From: Planctomycetota bacterium
Lineage (GTDB): Bacteria > Planctomycetota > PUPC01 > DSUN01
Length of the DNA: 64,000 nucleotides
Reading direction: 5' to 3'
Assembly (NCBI GenBank): GCA_035384565.1
Contig: DAOOIT010000003.1
Coordinates: forward strand, 107,146-171,145
Part shown: piece after piece, positions 1 to 7,308 of the stretch
Layout of the letters: each line of letters begins with the position of its first letter
Numbering within the stretch: the first letter of the stretch is position 1
Translations under genes and position numbers: made by a program
The notes under the pieces: model-generated
The model's input: only the letters and a program-made list of their open reading frames with translations
The model's database searches: none
What the model was told of the DNA's origin: nothing

Positions 1-1596
1 CGCCTCATCGTCATTGATGTCGGCCGCACCGACTACCGCAACATCGCCGTCACCGACCTCGCCGTCCACGGCGGCGCACGCGTGCGCGGCCGGCCCATCA
101 CCGTCCAGGCCAAGATCCACAACTACACGGCCGCCAAGGCCACCGTCAACGCCACCTTCTACGTGGACCAGGCCAAGCAGGCCAACCAGCAGCTCGAGAT
201 CCCCCCCGACCTCACCGTCACCGCCTCCTTCACCCACACCTTCACCGAGCCAGGCGTCCACAGCGGCTGGGTGCAGATTGACGACGACTCGCTCGCCCTC
301 GACAACCGCCGCGACTTCTGCATCGAGATTCAGGACCACATCCCCGCCCTCGTCGTACGCGACGCCGTGCCGGCCATGCTCCAGCTCGACCCGACCTTCT
401 ACGTGGCCAAGGCCCTCGACCCGTTCGGCGACGACCCGGGGAAGCCCCGCTCCCTCGTGCAGGCCACGATCACCGAGCTGGACAAGCTCACCCACGAGCT
501 CCTCCAGAAGACCCGCATCGTCGTCCTCGTGGACCCCGGCGCGCTCCAGCGCAGCCACATCGCCGTCCTGCGCCAGTTCGTCCGACGCGGCGGGCGCCTC
601 ATGATCTTCTGCGGCCCCAACCTGCGCCCCAAGAGCCTCAGCGACCTCCTCAACGACCCCGAGCCCGCCAACGCCCTCATGCCCCTCGAGATCGGCGAGC
701 CCAAGCAAGGCATCCTCGACCGCAAGAAGTTCGAAACCCTCGTGAACCTCGACGACCGCCACCCCGCCCTCCTCGTCTTCCGAGGCTACCGCCTCGCCCA
801 GACCGTCAAGGTCTACAACGCCGCCCCCATCACCGTCCCCCAGAACGCCCCCACCCGCATCCTCATCGGGCTCAGCGACGGCAACGCCTTCCTCCTCGAG
901 AACCGCTTCCACGAGGGCCGCGTCGTCCTCTTCTCCACCTGCACCGACCCCGACTGGTCCAACCTCGCCGCCAGCCGCTTCTTCTTGCCGCTCCTGCACC
1001 GCCTCGTCTACCACCTCACCGAGCGCGAGGACGTCGAGGGCACCCACACCGTCGGCGCCCCCGTCACCATCACCCTGCGCGACATCCTGCGCCCCGTCGG
1101 CATCCAGGTGCGCGACCCCGCCGGCGAGATCACCGACCTCCAGGCCAAGCCCGAGCCCGCCAGCGGCCTCACCCGCGCCACCTACGCCCAGACCGACAGG
1201 CGCGGCGCCTACGTCTACCTCGTCCTCGACCCCACCCGCGCCGCCGACAAGGAGCCCACCGACGCCCGAGTCGAGGCCGAGCGAGCCTTCATCGTCAACC
1301 CCGACCCCCAGGAATCCGACCTCGCCCGCATCGCGGAGGCCGACCTTCGCGGCCTCTTCGAGGGCCACGCCCTCCACTACGTCGGCCCGCCCGACAAGAC
1401 CTCCGCCGACCTCATCAAGGCCACCGTAGACACCATCCGCCAAGGCATTCCCTTGCGGAACATCGTCCTCTACATCGTCCTCTTCATCGCCATCTTCGAG
1501 ACCTTCTTCGCCAACAAAGTCGTCCCGGCCTTCCAGCGCGCCGAGGACCGCCGCACCGAGCCCCTCCCCGGCGCCCCAGCCCCGGCCGAGAGCTGA
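1..1596 (+). CDS. BatA/vWA-type membrane protein, 3' portion (5' end outside window)
   Basis: The frame is open from base 1 to a stop at 1594-1596, so the start lies upstream; 531 codons are visible. The first ~105 visible residues are beta-rich and resemble the CARDB-like extracellular domains of large planctomycete vWA/BatA proteins (RGRPITVQAKIHNY). Residues ~160-200 read as an alpha/beta fold (TRIVVLVDPGAL, then RRGGRLMIFCGPNL). One membrane helix lies near the C-terminus (about residues 487-507, NIVLYIVLFIAIFETFF), followed by a short tail. The order of domains recalls the BatA-like protein at 9185-10984, suggesting a paralogue. Such proteins usually sit beside MoxR ATPases and DUF58 proteins in envelope-stress clusters; the partners of this copy would lie upstream. 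Exact function unknown. Confidence 0.7.
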   Translation, partial: RLIVIDVGRTDYRNIAVTDLAVHGGARVRGRPITVQAKIHNYTAAKATVNATFYVDQAKQANQQLEIPPDLTVTASFTHTFTEPGVHSGWVQIDDDSLALDNRRDFCIEIQDHIPALVVRDAVPAMLQLDPTFYVAKALDPFGDDPGKPRSLVQATITELDKLTHELLQKTRIVVLVDPGALQRSHIAVLRQFVRRGGRLMIFCGPNLRPKSLSDLLNDPEPANALMPLEIGEPKQGILDRKKFETLVNLDDRHPALLVFRGYRLAQTVKVYNAAPITVPQNAPTRILIGLSDGNAFLLENRFHEGRVVLFSTCTDPDWSNLAASRFFLPLLHRLVYHLTEREDVEGTHTVGAPVTITLRDILRPVGIQVRDPAGEITDLQAKPEPASGLTRATYAQTDRRGAYVYLVLDPTRAADKEPTDARVEAERAFIVNPDPQESDLARIAEADLRGLFEGHALHYVGPPDKTSADLIKATVDTIRQGIPLRNIVLYIVLFIAIFETFFANKVVPAFQRAEDRRTEPLPGAPAPAES

Positions 1597-1609
1597 ACCG
1601 AGGAGAATG

Positions 1610-1646
1610 CTGGGGAGAAGCTTCCTGCAAGAAAGTTCCTCCCCAG
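1610..1646. repeat. Dispersed CTGGGGAG...CTCCCCAG hairpin, imperfect copy
   Basis: An inverted repeat just after the stop of the gene ending at 1596, with arms CTGGGGAG and CTCCTCCCCAG around an A-rich loop. It belongs to the family seen at 5090-5125, 54692-54749 and 54914-54949. Its position after a stop codon suggests a role at transcript ends, but no T-run follows. Confidence 0.6.
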
Positions 1647-1680
1647 ATCCCTCTTCAAGAACTCGCATACAAGACGGTGG

Positions 1681-2010
1681 CTAGCGCCAGGGCAGGGCGG
1701 TGCGGACCATGCGTTCGTAGTTGGCGAGCATGCGCGGCGTGGCCACCGGGGCATACGGCGAGGCGGTGGGGGCGACGATGAGGCCGGTCGGGCCGGCGTC
1801 GCGGATGAGGGCCTCGACCTGCCGCTCGATCTCGCGCGGCGGCAGGGTGAACAGGTCGCCCACCTGGATGTTCCCCTCGATGCACACCTTGCCGGCCAAC
1901 GCCGCCTTGGCCTCGGCGGCCGTGACGTTGCCCATCGGCCGCGCCTCCACGGGGAGGAGTTCGATGGCCACCGTACCTGCCTCGAAGAGCCTGGGGGGCG
2001 GGCTGGGCGC
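1681..2010 (-). pseudogene. Orphan 3' fragment of a URO-D-family gene (near-identical duplicate)
   Basis: Read on the minus strand, this encodes about the last 95 residues of a URO-D-superfamily protein with its own stop (1681-1683). From 1693 to 1939 it differs at a single base from 2983-3229 in the intact gene at 2971-4071; the offset is exactly 1290 bp. Upstream of about 1953 the similarity drops sharply (LFEAGTVAIELLPVEARP against GFVEAEANVLHPVEAPP). That suggests either a diverged paralogue whose 3' end was recently overwritten by gene conversion, or a chimeric duplication. The frame runs back to the stop codon of the small antitoxin-like gene at 2011-2013, so there is no independent N-terminal part. 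Translation from GTG at 1971 is possible, but a functional barrel fragment is unlikely. Confidence 0.75.
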
Positions 2011-2226
2011 CTATGCCCCGCTTCGCTTACTCACCCGCTTGCGGGATTGGGGCTTGGGGCTCAGCCCGAAGAAGGGGGCGAACCGGCTGGCGCCCACACG
2101 GCGGCGGAAGTAGGCGAGCAATTCGGCCTGGTCCATGTCTTGCGTTTCTGCGTAGATCCCTTCCTGAATCCGTCGCTTCATCTCAACGCAGTCGAAGCCC
2201 TTCACAACAGGAGCCAGCTTGCTCAT
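2011..2226 (-). CDS. Small antitoxin-like protein downstream of a PIN toxin
   Basis: A 71-residue protein starting at ATG 2226, whose start overlaps the stop of the PIN gene (ATGA). Residues ~10-45 carry the pattern FDCVEMKRRIQEGIYAET followed by AELLAYFRRR, which I associate from memory with small partners of PIN-domain toxins in cyanobacteria and planctomycetes. The C-terminal ~20 residues are very basic (KPQSRKRVSKRSG). Translational coupling to the toxin by the 4-bp overlap implies they work as a pair, the small protein presumably binding and inhibiting the PIN nuclease. The toxin-first order is the reverse of classical VapBC. The assignment rests on context and motif recall. Confidence 0.6.
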   Translation of the reverse strand: MSKLAPVVKGFDCVEMKRRIQEGIYAETQDMDQAELLAYFRRRVGASRFAPFFGLSPKPQSRKRVSKRSGA

Positions 2227-2687
2227 TGCCCGGCCTCCAGAATCTTCACGACGTCGGCAGGCGTGAGGATCACCACCATGCCGTAGCCGCGCGCGAGGTT
2301 GACGCCATTGAACGCCCTGACGCGTGCTGGGTTCACCAGGTGCCGGAAATTCCACGAGACAATGACGTCGGCGCGTGCTACCGTTGCTTGGGCCACGTGC
2401 ATGGCATCGTCGGCGTACTTGGGCGTGACTACGCCCGCCGCCAGGTACGCTGCCCGCAGGGCGAGGGCCTCGGGCGACAGCGGAAGCCGTTCGGCACCGG
2501 CGTGCGTGATCTCCTCGAGGAGCGCCTGGACCTCTTCCCGGGCGTCCGCAATCTCCGCTGCAAGCGTCTCCGACACCAGGGGGATCACGGCACCCCGGAG
2601 AATGGCAGCGACAAGCTTCCTCGACGGGCCGGCAAACTCCGCGTCGAAGGGGCCGCCGACAGCAGAGGCGTCCAGGTACGCTCTCAT
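2223..2687 (-). CDS. PIN-domain ribonuclease, VapC-like toxin
   Basis: The protein is 154 residues, the usual PIN size, starting at ATG 2687; in-frame codons further upstream lack the fold. The acidic residues expected for the Mg2+ site are visible: D6 in YLDASAVGG, E40 in LVSETLAAEI, and D93/D94 in YADDAMHVA. The fourth conserved element is VSWNFRHL (N113), typical of the subfamily with a WNF motif. Family members cleave RNA and are held inactive by a co-expressed antitoxin. The stop overlaps the start of the next small gene, so the two are translationally coupled. The pair lies between an intact URO-D gene and a duplicate of its 3' end, consistent with arrival or rearrangement as a unit. 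A possible promoter lies ~105 bp upstream. Confidence 0.8.
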   Translation of the reverse strand: MRAYLDASAVGGPFDAEFAGPSRKLVAAILRGAVIPLVSETLAAEIADAREEVQALLEEITHAGAERLPLSPEALALRAAYLAAGVVTPKYADDAMHVAQATVARADVIVSWNFRHLVNPARVRAFNGVNLARGYGMVVILTPADVVKILEAGQ

Positions 2688-2793
2688 CGGCGCCGTCGCC
2701 GTGTGTGGACCGGTCCCCATGCGTAGACTTGCTCCAGCCTCCATTGCCTGTACCCGGGGCCACTGCGTCGGCCCCGAGACCACCCACGACTAC

Positions 2794-2822
2794 ATGGTAC
2801 CCTCGTTTGCCTCTCCGCGCAA
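2794..2822 (-). promoter_or_regulatory. Possible promoter of the PIN/antitoxin pair
   Basis: On the minus strand TTGCGC (2817-2822) and TACCAT (2794-2799) are separated by 17 bp. Each hexamer matches the sigma-70 consensus at four positions. The predicted transcript would have a leader of about 100 nt before ATG 2687. This is weaker than the other promoters of the window. Confidence 0.35.
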
Positions 2823-2970
2823 GGCTTCTGAACGGGAATCGTGCTTCCCCGTCCGTGGGTTCGCGTCGAGGTACAGACCACCGCCCGACCACTCTTCCAG
2901 TCTTCTCCTGTGCCGGCGCATTCGCTCGGGCCAAGACCTCGGGGCATGTGCCCCTTGCGGTGTGATGCGG

Positions 2971-4071
2971 CTATCGGCAGGCCAGGGCGGTGCGGACCAT
3001 GCGTTCGTAGTTGGCGAGCATGCGCGGCGTGGCCACCGGGGCATACGGCGAGGCGGTGGGGGCGACGATGAGGCCGGTCGGGCCGGCGTCGCGGATGAGG
3101 GCCTCGACCTGCCGCTCGATCTCGCGCGGCGGCAGGGTGAACAGGTCGCCCACCTGGATGTTCCCCTCGATGCACACCTTGCCGTCCAACGCCGCCTTGG
3201 CCTCGGCGGCCGTGACGTTGCCCATCGGCGGCGCCTCCACGGGGTGCAGCACATTCGCCTCCGCCTCGACGAAGCCCTGGAGAAGCCCCTTCAACGAGCC
3301 GTGGCAGTGCACGTGCACCAAGCCGTCCGCGTCGCGGATGCGCCCGAAGAGCCGTTTGTCGTAGCGGACATTGAAGTCCCAGAAATCCCGCGGCCCGTGG
3401 AGCGGGGGAGCGACGTACTCCTGGCCCGAGACGGCGAAGTAGGGCCCCACATCGTGCGCGAGGCACCAGTCAATCACGCGCAGGGCGCGCTGGGTCGTGT
3501 GCTCCAACAGCTCGTGCACCAGGCCGCGGTCCTCCACCGTGAGCAGGGCGAATGCCTCGGAGCCGAACAGCTCGGCCACGTGGCCGCCGGGGTTCATGTC
3601 GTGCAGGTGCACTTCCACGAGGCCGCGCTCGCCGGCCCGCTCGCGGAGGGCGAAGAAGCCGGCGGCATCGCCCGTGGGCTCGGGCGGAGGCAGCGAGAGG
3701 TACTTGAGCGCGTCCTCGCGGCTGGCGAGCCAGTGCTTGCGGGTCATGCCCGGCTGGCCCTTGCGGCCGGCGAGATGCTGGTGCACGAGCTCGCCGCGGG
3801 GCGTGGGCATCACGGTGGTCACCAGATCGAAGTCGGCGTCGTACGGCTCCACGCGCTGGGTGGTGGGAGGGGAGGGGAAGATGGCGGAGGTGCTCCACGC
3901 CCACTTGAGGTCGCACGTCGCGCACACGAGCTGGCGCAGCGGCGCGTAGGAGTCGTGCGGCGGCCGCGTCTCCGACACGCCGCGGACGAAGACCGGCACG
4001 CGGTCGGTCGGCAGGCACCGATAGGCCGCGTCGAGGCGCTCGCGCGAGGTCATGTGGGGCCGCGTGGCCAT
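2971..4071 (-). CDS. URO-D-superfamily protein (uroporphyrinogen decarboxylase / methyltransferase fold)
   Basis: A 366-residue protein with the start, length and motif spacing of the large URO-D-like family common in Planctomycetota: N-terminal MTSRERLDAAYRCLPTDRVPVF, then an alpha/beta barrel ending in GNIQVGDLFTLPPREIERQV and LIVAPTASPYAP. The hydrophobic substrate-binding N-terminus of true HemE is absent. The HVHCHGSL segment offers possible metal ligands, as in corrinoid methyltransferases (MtaA/CmuA branch). The substrate is unknown; these paralogues are thought to handle methyl transfer or sugar-related compounds rather than haem precursors. RBS AGGAG lies close to ATG 4071. The 3' 270 bp are duplicated at 1681-1953, which could allow gene conversion. 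Confidence 0.8.
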   Translation of the reverse strand: MATRPHMTSRERLDAAYRCLPTDRVPVFVRGVSETRPPHDSYAPLRQLVCATCDLKWAWSTSAIFPSPPTTQRVEPYDADFDLVTTVMPTPRGELVHQHLAGRKGQPGMTRKHWLASREDALKYLSLPPPEPTGDAAGFFALRERAGERGLVEVHLHDMNPGGHVAELFGSEAFALLTVEDRGLVHELLEHTTQRALRVIDWCLAHDVGPYFAVSGQEYVAPPLHGPRDFWDFNVRYDKRLFGRIRDADGLVHVHCHGSLKGLLQGFVEAEANVLHPVEAPPMGNVTAAEAKAALDGKVCIEGNIQVGDLFTLPPREIERQVEALIRDAGPTGLIVAPTASPYAPVATPRMLANYERMVRTALACR

Positions 4072-4089
4072 GTGTTCTCCTTGCGGGGC

Positions 4090-4118
4090 ACTCTATCATG
4101 AGCAGCGCAAGCGGTCAA
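4090..4118 (-). promoter_or_regulatory. Promoter of the URO-D gene
   Basis: TTGACC (4113-4118) and TAGAGT (4090-4095) on the minus strand are separated by 17 bp. The expected transcript start lies only about 10 nt before ATG 4071, giving a very short leader that still holds the AGGAG. Confidence 0.55.
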
Positions 4119-4126
4119 TGGAGGGT

Positions 4127-4216
4127 GCGTGACGTGATACGTGATGCGTGAGAGGCCAGAGAGCGCGGGGCCATGCACTTCCTGCTCTTCTCACGCCTCA
4201 CGTTTCACGCATCACG
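4127..4216. repeat. Inverted pair of GTGATGCGTGA-type dispersed repeats
   Basis: The left arm (4127-4152) contains GTGACGTGATACGTGATGCG, and the right arm (4190-4216) is its approximate reverse complement, with about 37 nt between. Related single copies lie at 8234-8255 and 57640-57665. The arms are degenerate tandem units of 7-8 nt. Lying between a gene start and the tRNA promoter, the pair separates two divergent transcription units. Confidence 0.65.
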
Positions 4217-4236
4217 ACTGGCCGCCTCGAAGTGGT

Positions 4237-4264
4237 TTGCAAATCGCTGGGGAAAACGTATAAT
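4237..4264 (+). promoter_or_regulatory. Promoter of tRNA-Pro
   Basis: TTGCAA (4237-4242) and a perfect TATAAT (4259-4264) are spaced by 16 bp, 17 bp before the mature tRNA 5' end. It is among the strongest promoters in the window. Confidence 0.75.
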
Positions 4265-4281
4265 GACGGGTAATCTTGTTC

Positions 4282-4357
4282 CGGGGCGTAGCTCAGCTTG
4301 GTTTAGAGCGCAGCGTTCGGGACGCTGAGGTCGGTGGTTCAAATCCACTCGCCCCGA
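4282..4357 (+). tRNA. tRNA-Pro, anticodon CGG
   Basis: A 76-nt cloverleaf can be folded by eye. The acceptor stem pairs CGGGGCG (4282-4288) with CGCCCCG (4350-4356), discriminator A at 4357. The D stem is GCTC/GAGC and the anticodon stem CAGCG/CGCTG around loop TTCGGGA, giving anticodon CGG. The T arm has loop TTCAAAT. The C1-G72 pair is the bacterial tRNA-Pro identity feature. CCA is not encoded. It reads proline codon CCG, frequent in this GC-rich genome. Promoter and terminator are both adjacent, so it is a single-gene unit. Confidence 0.95.
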
Positions 4358-4370
4358 TTCTCGAAGAAGT

Positions 4371-4398
4371 CCTTCCGGCGCACGCCGGAAGGCTTTTT
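4371..4398 (+). terminator. Rho-independent terminator after tRNA-Pro
   Basis: A perfect stem CCTTCCGGC/GCCGGAAGG with a GCAC loop is followed by CTTTTT, 13 nt after the tRNA. The convergent HAD gene ends at 4398, so the hairpin may serve both strands. Confidence 0.9.
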
Positions 4399-5048
4399 CA
4401 TGTCGGAGGGAGGGGATCGGGCCGGAACTCCCCAAGGTCTGCCAACACTTCATCTGCCTCGGCTAGGTCCTGCGGCGGCGAGCCGGGGCGCTGGAGGGCC
4501 ACGACGCGCATGCCGGCCGCCTTGGCCGAGAGCACGCCGGCACGCGAATCCTCGAAGGCCACGCAGTCCTCAGGGCGCACGCCCAGCCGCTCGGCGGCCA
4601 GAAGGAACGGCGCGGGGTCGGGCTTGCCGCGCGGCACATCCTCCGTGCCCAGGTAGAACCGCACCAGGCCGGCCACGCCGAGGAACTCCAGCATCTCGCC
4701 CACCAGCCGCCGGGACGAGCCCGACACCACAGCCACGGGGTGCTCGGCGGCGAGGCGTTTGAGCAGGGCGATGGAGCCGTGAATGCGGATGTCGGTTTCG
4801 CCCCTCGCGCGGTCGAAGGCCAGGCCCATCTGCCGCTCGAGTTCGGCGGCGGTGGGGAAGGCGTCGGGGTAGTCGCGCAGCAGCTCGGCGCGGATTTCGC
4901 CCCACGCCCGGCCGTAGATGAGCGCGACGGCCTGTTCGTGGGTGACGGGGTGGCCCGCGTCGCGCAGCACCGCCTCGGCCGCGGCCACCCACAGCCGCTC
5001 CGTGTCCACCAGCGTGCCGTCGAGGTCGAAGAGAAATGCGCGGATGAT
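4398..5048 (-). CDS. HAD-superfamily phosphatase, beta-phosphoglucomutase-like; non-canonical start
   Basis: A ~216-residue HAD hydrolase. Motif I is FDLDGTLVD at the very N-terminus, motif II VVSGSS, motif III the lysine in RGKPDP, motif IV FEDSRAGV. The helical cap lies between motifs I and II, as in beta-phosphoglucomutase and phosphoglycolate phosphatase. The start is odd: the first canonical codon, GTG at 5009, lies inside motif I and would remove the catalytic nucleophile. The frame upstream is open only to a TAG at 5058-5060 and contains no ATG, GTG, TTG or CTG before motif I. An ATC codon at 5048 or 5045 is the likely start (or the assembly has an error). Substrate not predictable; convergent with tRNA-Pro. 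Confidence 0.75.
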   Translation of the reverse strand: MIRAFLFDLDGTLVDTERLWVAAAEAVLRDAGHPVTHEQAVALIYGRAWGEIRAELLRDYPDAFPTAAELERQMGLAFDRARGETDIRIHGSIALLKRLAAEHPVAVVSGSSRRLVGEMLEFLGVAGLVRFYLGTEDVPRGKPDPAPFLLAAERLGVRPEDCVAFEDSRAGVLSAKAAGMRVVALQRPGSPPQDLAEADEVLADLGEFRPDPLPPT

Positions 5049-5089
5049 GCTTAGCCCCTATGGCAATGCAGAAGTTCTTGAGGAGGGGT

Positions 5090-5125
5090 CTGGGGAGGGA
5101 CCTCTTTCAAGAAGTCCCTCCCCAG
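5090..5125. repeat. Dispersed hairpin CTGGGGAGGGAC...GTCCCTCCCCAG
   Basis: A perfect 12-bp stem with a 12-nt loop lies between the stop of the oxidoreductase gene (5132) and the start of the HAD gene (5048). It is the same family as 1610-1646, 54692-54749 and 54914-54949. No T-run follows in the direction of the upstream gene, so if it stops transcription it is not a classical terminator. Confidence 0.75.
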
Positions 5126-5131
5126 CTTTTC

Positions 5132-6193
5132 TCAGGCGTCCAGCCGCGACAAGGGGTTCTGGCGGTGGCATTCCTCGATGACGGCGATCTGCTGACGCAC
5201 CTGCTCGGGCGTGATGACGAGCGGGGCGCCGGCCGTGAGCGTCTTGTAGAGGTGGCTGTAGAACTGCTTCGACATGTAGGCGAACGTGTTGGCGAGCTTC
5301 GGCGGAACGGTCCAGGTCTTCTCGACCCAGGGGAGCTGTTCGCTGCAATACTGGCGGCCGGGCAGCGGCTCACGGATGAGTTCGCGTTTGGGCGCTTTGC
5401 GGGGGTCGAAGTACTTCCACTTCATCTCGCTCGTGCCGCCGGTGAGGCCGCCGCGGGTGCCGAACACCTGGTACGTGTAGAGAGGGTACGGGCAGCAGGA
5501 GGAGATCTCGAGGTCAATCGTGGGGTGGCCCTCGCCCGACATGAGCAGCTTCACGTGGTCCTCGGCGTCGCCGAAGGTGTTCGCGCGGTCCATCAGACAC
5601 GTGACCTTCGGCATCCCGGGGCCGAAGAGCTGGAGGGCCTGGTCGAGGGGGTGGGGGCCGGTGTTGAGCAGGTTGCCGCCGTTGTACTCCTGGAGGGTCT
5701 GCCAGTCCCACCGCCGGCCGAAGCCGTTGAAGGCGACCTTGATCATCACGATGCGGCCGAGCACGCCCGAGGCGATCACCTTGCGCACCTGCTGGAAGTA
5801 GGGGGCGAAGCGGCTCTGCTGAAAGATGGCCAGCAGCTTGCCCGCCTTCGCCGCCGCGGCGATCAGCTTATCCACCTCGGCCGCGCGACGGGCGAGCGGC
5901 TTCTCGCACAGCACGTTGTGCCCGGCCCGCAGCGCCTCGAGGGTGTAAGGCACATGCAGGTGCGAGGGCGCGGCGTTGACCACGAGGTCGAGGTCGGTGC
6001 GCTTCAGCAGGGCGCGGCGGTCGTCGTAGGCCGCGGCGCCGAACTCCTGCTCCGCCTGCGCGCGGCGGTCGGCCAACGGGTCCACGACCGCCACGATCCT
6101 GTAACGCCTGTCGGTGCGCAGGTGGCGAGCGTGGATGTCATAGCCGCTGCGCCCCTGGCCGATGATGCCCACGCGAATCGTCTTGCCTGGCAT
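5132..6193 (-). CDS. Gfo/Idh/MocA-family NAD(P)-dependent oxidoreductase
   Basis: 353 residues. The N-terminal Rossmann fold starts at IRVGIIGQGRSGYDIHARHL and continues to AAPSHLHVPYTLEALRAGHNVLCEKPLA, the family's EKP motif supplying the catalytic lysine. The C-terminal half is the substrate-binding alpha/beta domain with GGNLLNTGPHPLDQALQLFG, which contains the conserved active-site histidine. No signal peptide, so cytoplasmic. Family members oxidise or reduce sugars and polyols; the substrate cannot be read from sequence. It has its own promoter (6238-6266), divergent from the methyltransferase gene at 6355. Confidence 0.9.
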   Translation of the reverse strand: MPGKTIRVGIIGQGRSGYDIHARHLRTDRRYRIVAVVDPLADRRAQAEQEFGAAAYDDRRALLKRTDLDLVVNAAPSHLHVPYTLEALRAGHNVLCEKPLARRAAEVDKLIAAAAKAGKLLAIFQQSRFAPYFQQVRKVIASGVLGRIVMIKVAFNGFGRRWDWQTLQEYNGGNLLNTGPHPLDQALQLFGPGMPKVTCLMDRANTFGDAEDHVKLLMSGEGHPTIDLEISSCCPYPLYTYQVFGTRGGLTGGTSEMKWKYFDPRKAPKRELIREPLPGRQYCSEQLPWVEKTWTVPPKLANTFAYMSKQFYSHLYKTLTAGAPLVITPEQVRQQIAVIEECHRQNPLSRLDA

Positions 6194-6237
6194 GGTGAGA
6201 ACTCCTGGACGGGTTGCGATTGCGCCACACGGTGAGC

Positions 6238-6266
6238 ACGTTACCGCGCGGGGCCGCTCAAGTCAA
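6238..6266 (-). promoter_or_regulatory. Promoter of the Gfo/Idh/MocA gene at 5132-6193
   Basis: TTGACT (6261-6266) and TAACGT (6238-6243) on the minus strand, spacer 17 bp. Its -35 box is 12 bp from that of the divergent promoter at 6279, so one bound factor could affect both. Confidence 0.6.
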
Positions 6267-6278
6267 GAGCCGCGTGCG

Positions 6279-6307
6279 TTGACTTCTCATAAGCTGAGCG
6301 GTACACT
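6279..6307 (+). promoter_or_regulatory. Promoter of the methyltransferase operon
   Basis: TTGACT (6279-6284), 17-bp spacer, TACACT (6302-6307). The start codon at 6355 follows about 40 nt after the expected transcript start. Confidence 0.65.
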
Positions 6308-6354
6308 CGGCCACGTTCCGTCTGTCTTCTCCTGCTTCCGAGGCCAGGGGGGCC

Positions 6355-7308
6355 ATGGGCGAGCAGCACAGCAAGCGAGTGGTCCCGTGCCCCGTCTGCG
6401 CCGCGATGGAGGCGGAGAGGTCGGACGCTGCCGCGGGCCTGGTGCGCTGTCGGCGGTGCGGCCTGGGGTGGCTCGACCCCCAGCCGAGCGACGCGACGCT
6501 CGCCGCCGTCTACACCGACGACTACTTCACGAAGCCCATTGACCCCGGCGGCCTGTCCTATCTGGAGAACCGCGCCGGGCTGGAGCGTTTCTTCGACGGG
6601 CGGCTGCGGCGCATCGAGCGCCTGATTCGCCCGGGGCGCGTGCTCGACGTGGGCGCGGGCCTGGGCTACTTCCTCCACGCCGCGGCCCGCCGCGGCTGGC
6701 GCGGGGTGGGGCTGGAGACCTCCGCCTTCGCCGCCGAGTATGCGCGGCGGGAGTTCGGCCTCGACGTGCGGCGCCGGACCCTCGACGAGGCTGCGCTGGA
6801 TGAGGGGGCATTCGACCTGGTGGTGATGCGCGACGTGCTGGAACACACGCGCGACCCGCGCGCCACGCTACGCCTCGCCCACCGCCTGTTGCGGCCCGGC
6901 GGGCTGCTGGCCCTCTCGATGCCGAACTTCGCCTCCCTCAACGCGCGGCTCGGCGGGGCGTGCTGGCGCCACCTGCGGCTGCCACAGCACCTCTTCCACT
7001 TCACGCCCGAGGCGCTCGGCCGCCTCCTGCGCGAGTGCGGCCTCGCGATCGCCGAGTGCACGTCGCGCTACGACTCGCCCGCCACGCGCGAGGTGTACGC
7101 CGCCCTGGCCGACCCCGCCGCGCGGCGCCGCCTGGCCTTCCACGCCGCCCTGCGGGGCGACATCGTGTTCCTGCCCCTTGGCTCGGCCCTCCGGCGCGGG
7201 CTGCGCGCAATCGCGCTGGTTTGCTCTTGTATTGCCTGCCCATTCCGTGATAAACTAAGAGACGACATCCTGGAGGTCCTTGCCCTCAAGCCGGAGGCCA
7301 GCCGATGA
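6355..7308 (+). CDS. Class I SAM-dependent methyltransferase with N-terminal zinc-ribbon motif
   Basis: 317 residues. The N-terminus has CPVC and CRRCG pairs forming a small zinc ribbon, as in methyltransferases of surface-sugar clusters. The Rossmann fold follows: motif I VLDVGAGLGYFLHAAARRG, an acidic residue in GVGLETS, and motif IV LVVMRDVLEHTRDP. The GGLLALSMPN segment ends the core. A hydrophobic C-terminal stretch (ALVCSCIACPF) may touch the membrane. Function is probably methylation of a small molecule or sugar. It begins a co-directional run; its stop overlaps the next ATG (ATGA at 7305). Confidence 0.8.
   Translation: MGEQHSKRVVPCPVCAAMEAERSDAAAGLVRCRRCGLGWLDPQPSDATLAAVYTDDYFTKPIDPGGLSYLENRAGLERFFDGRLRRIERLIRPGRVLDVGAGLGYFLHAAARRGWRGVGLETSAFAAEYARREFGLDVRRRTLDEAALDEGAFDLVVMRDVLEHTRDPRATLRLAHRLLRPGGLLALSMPNFASLNARLGGACWRHLRLPQHLFHFTPEALGRLLRECGLAIAECTSRYDSPATREVYAALADPAARRRLAFHAALRGDIVFLPLGSALRRGLRAIALVCSCIACPFRDKLRDDILEVLALKPEASR

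Noticed and set aside
1681..1971. Functional short URO-D protein from GTG 1971
   Set aside because: Only the last third of the barrel is present; better read as a duplicated fragment.
2971..4071. hemE (uroporphyrinogen decarboxylase proper)
   Set aside because: The N-terminal substrate-binding arginines of HemE are missing, and three divergent paralogues occur without other haem genes.
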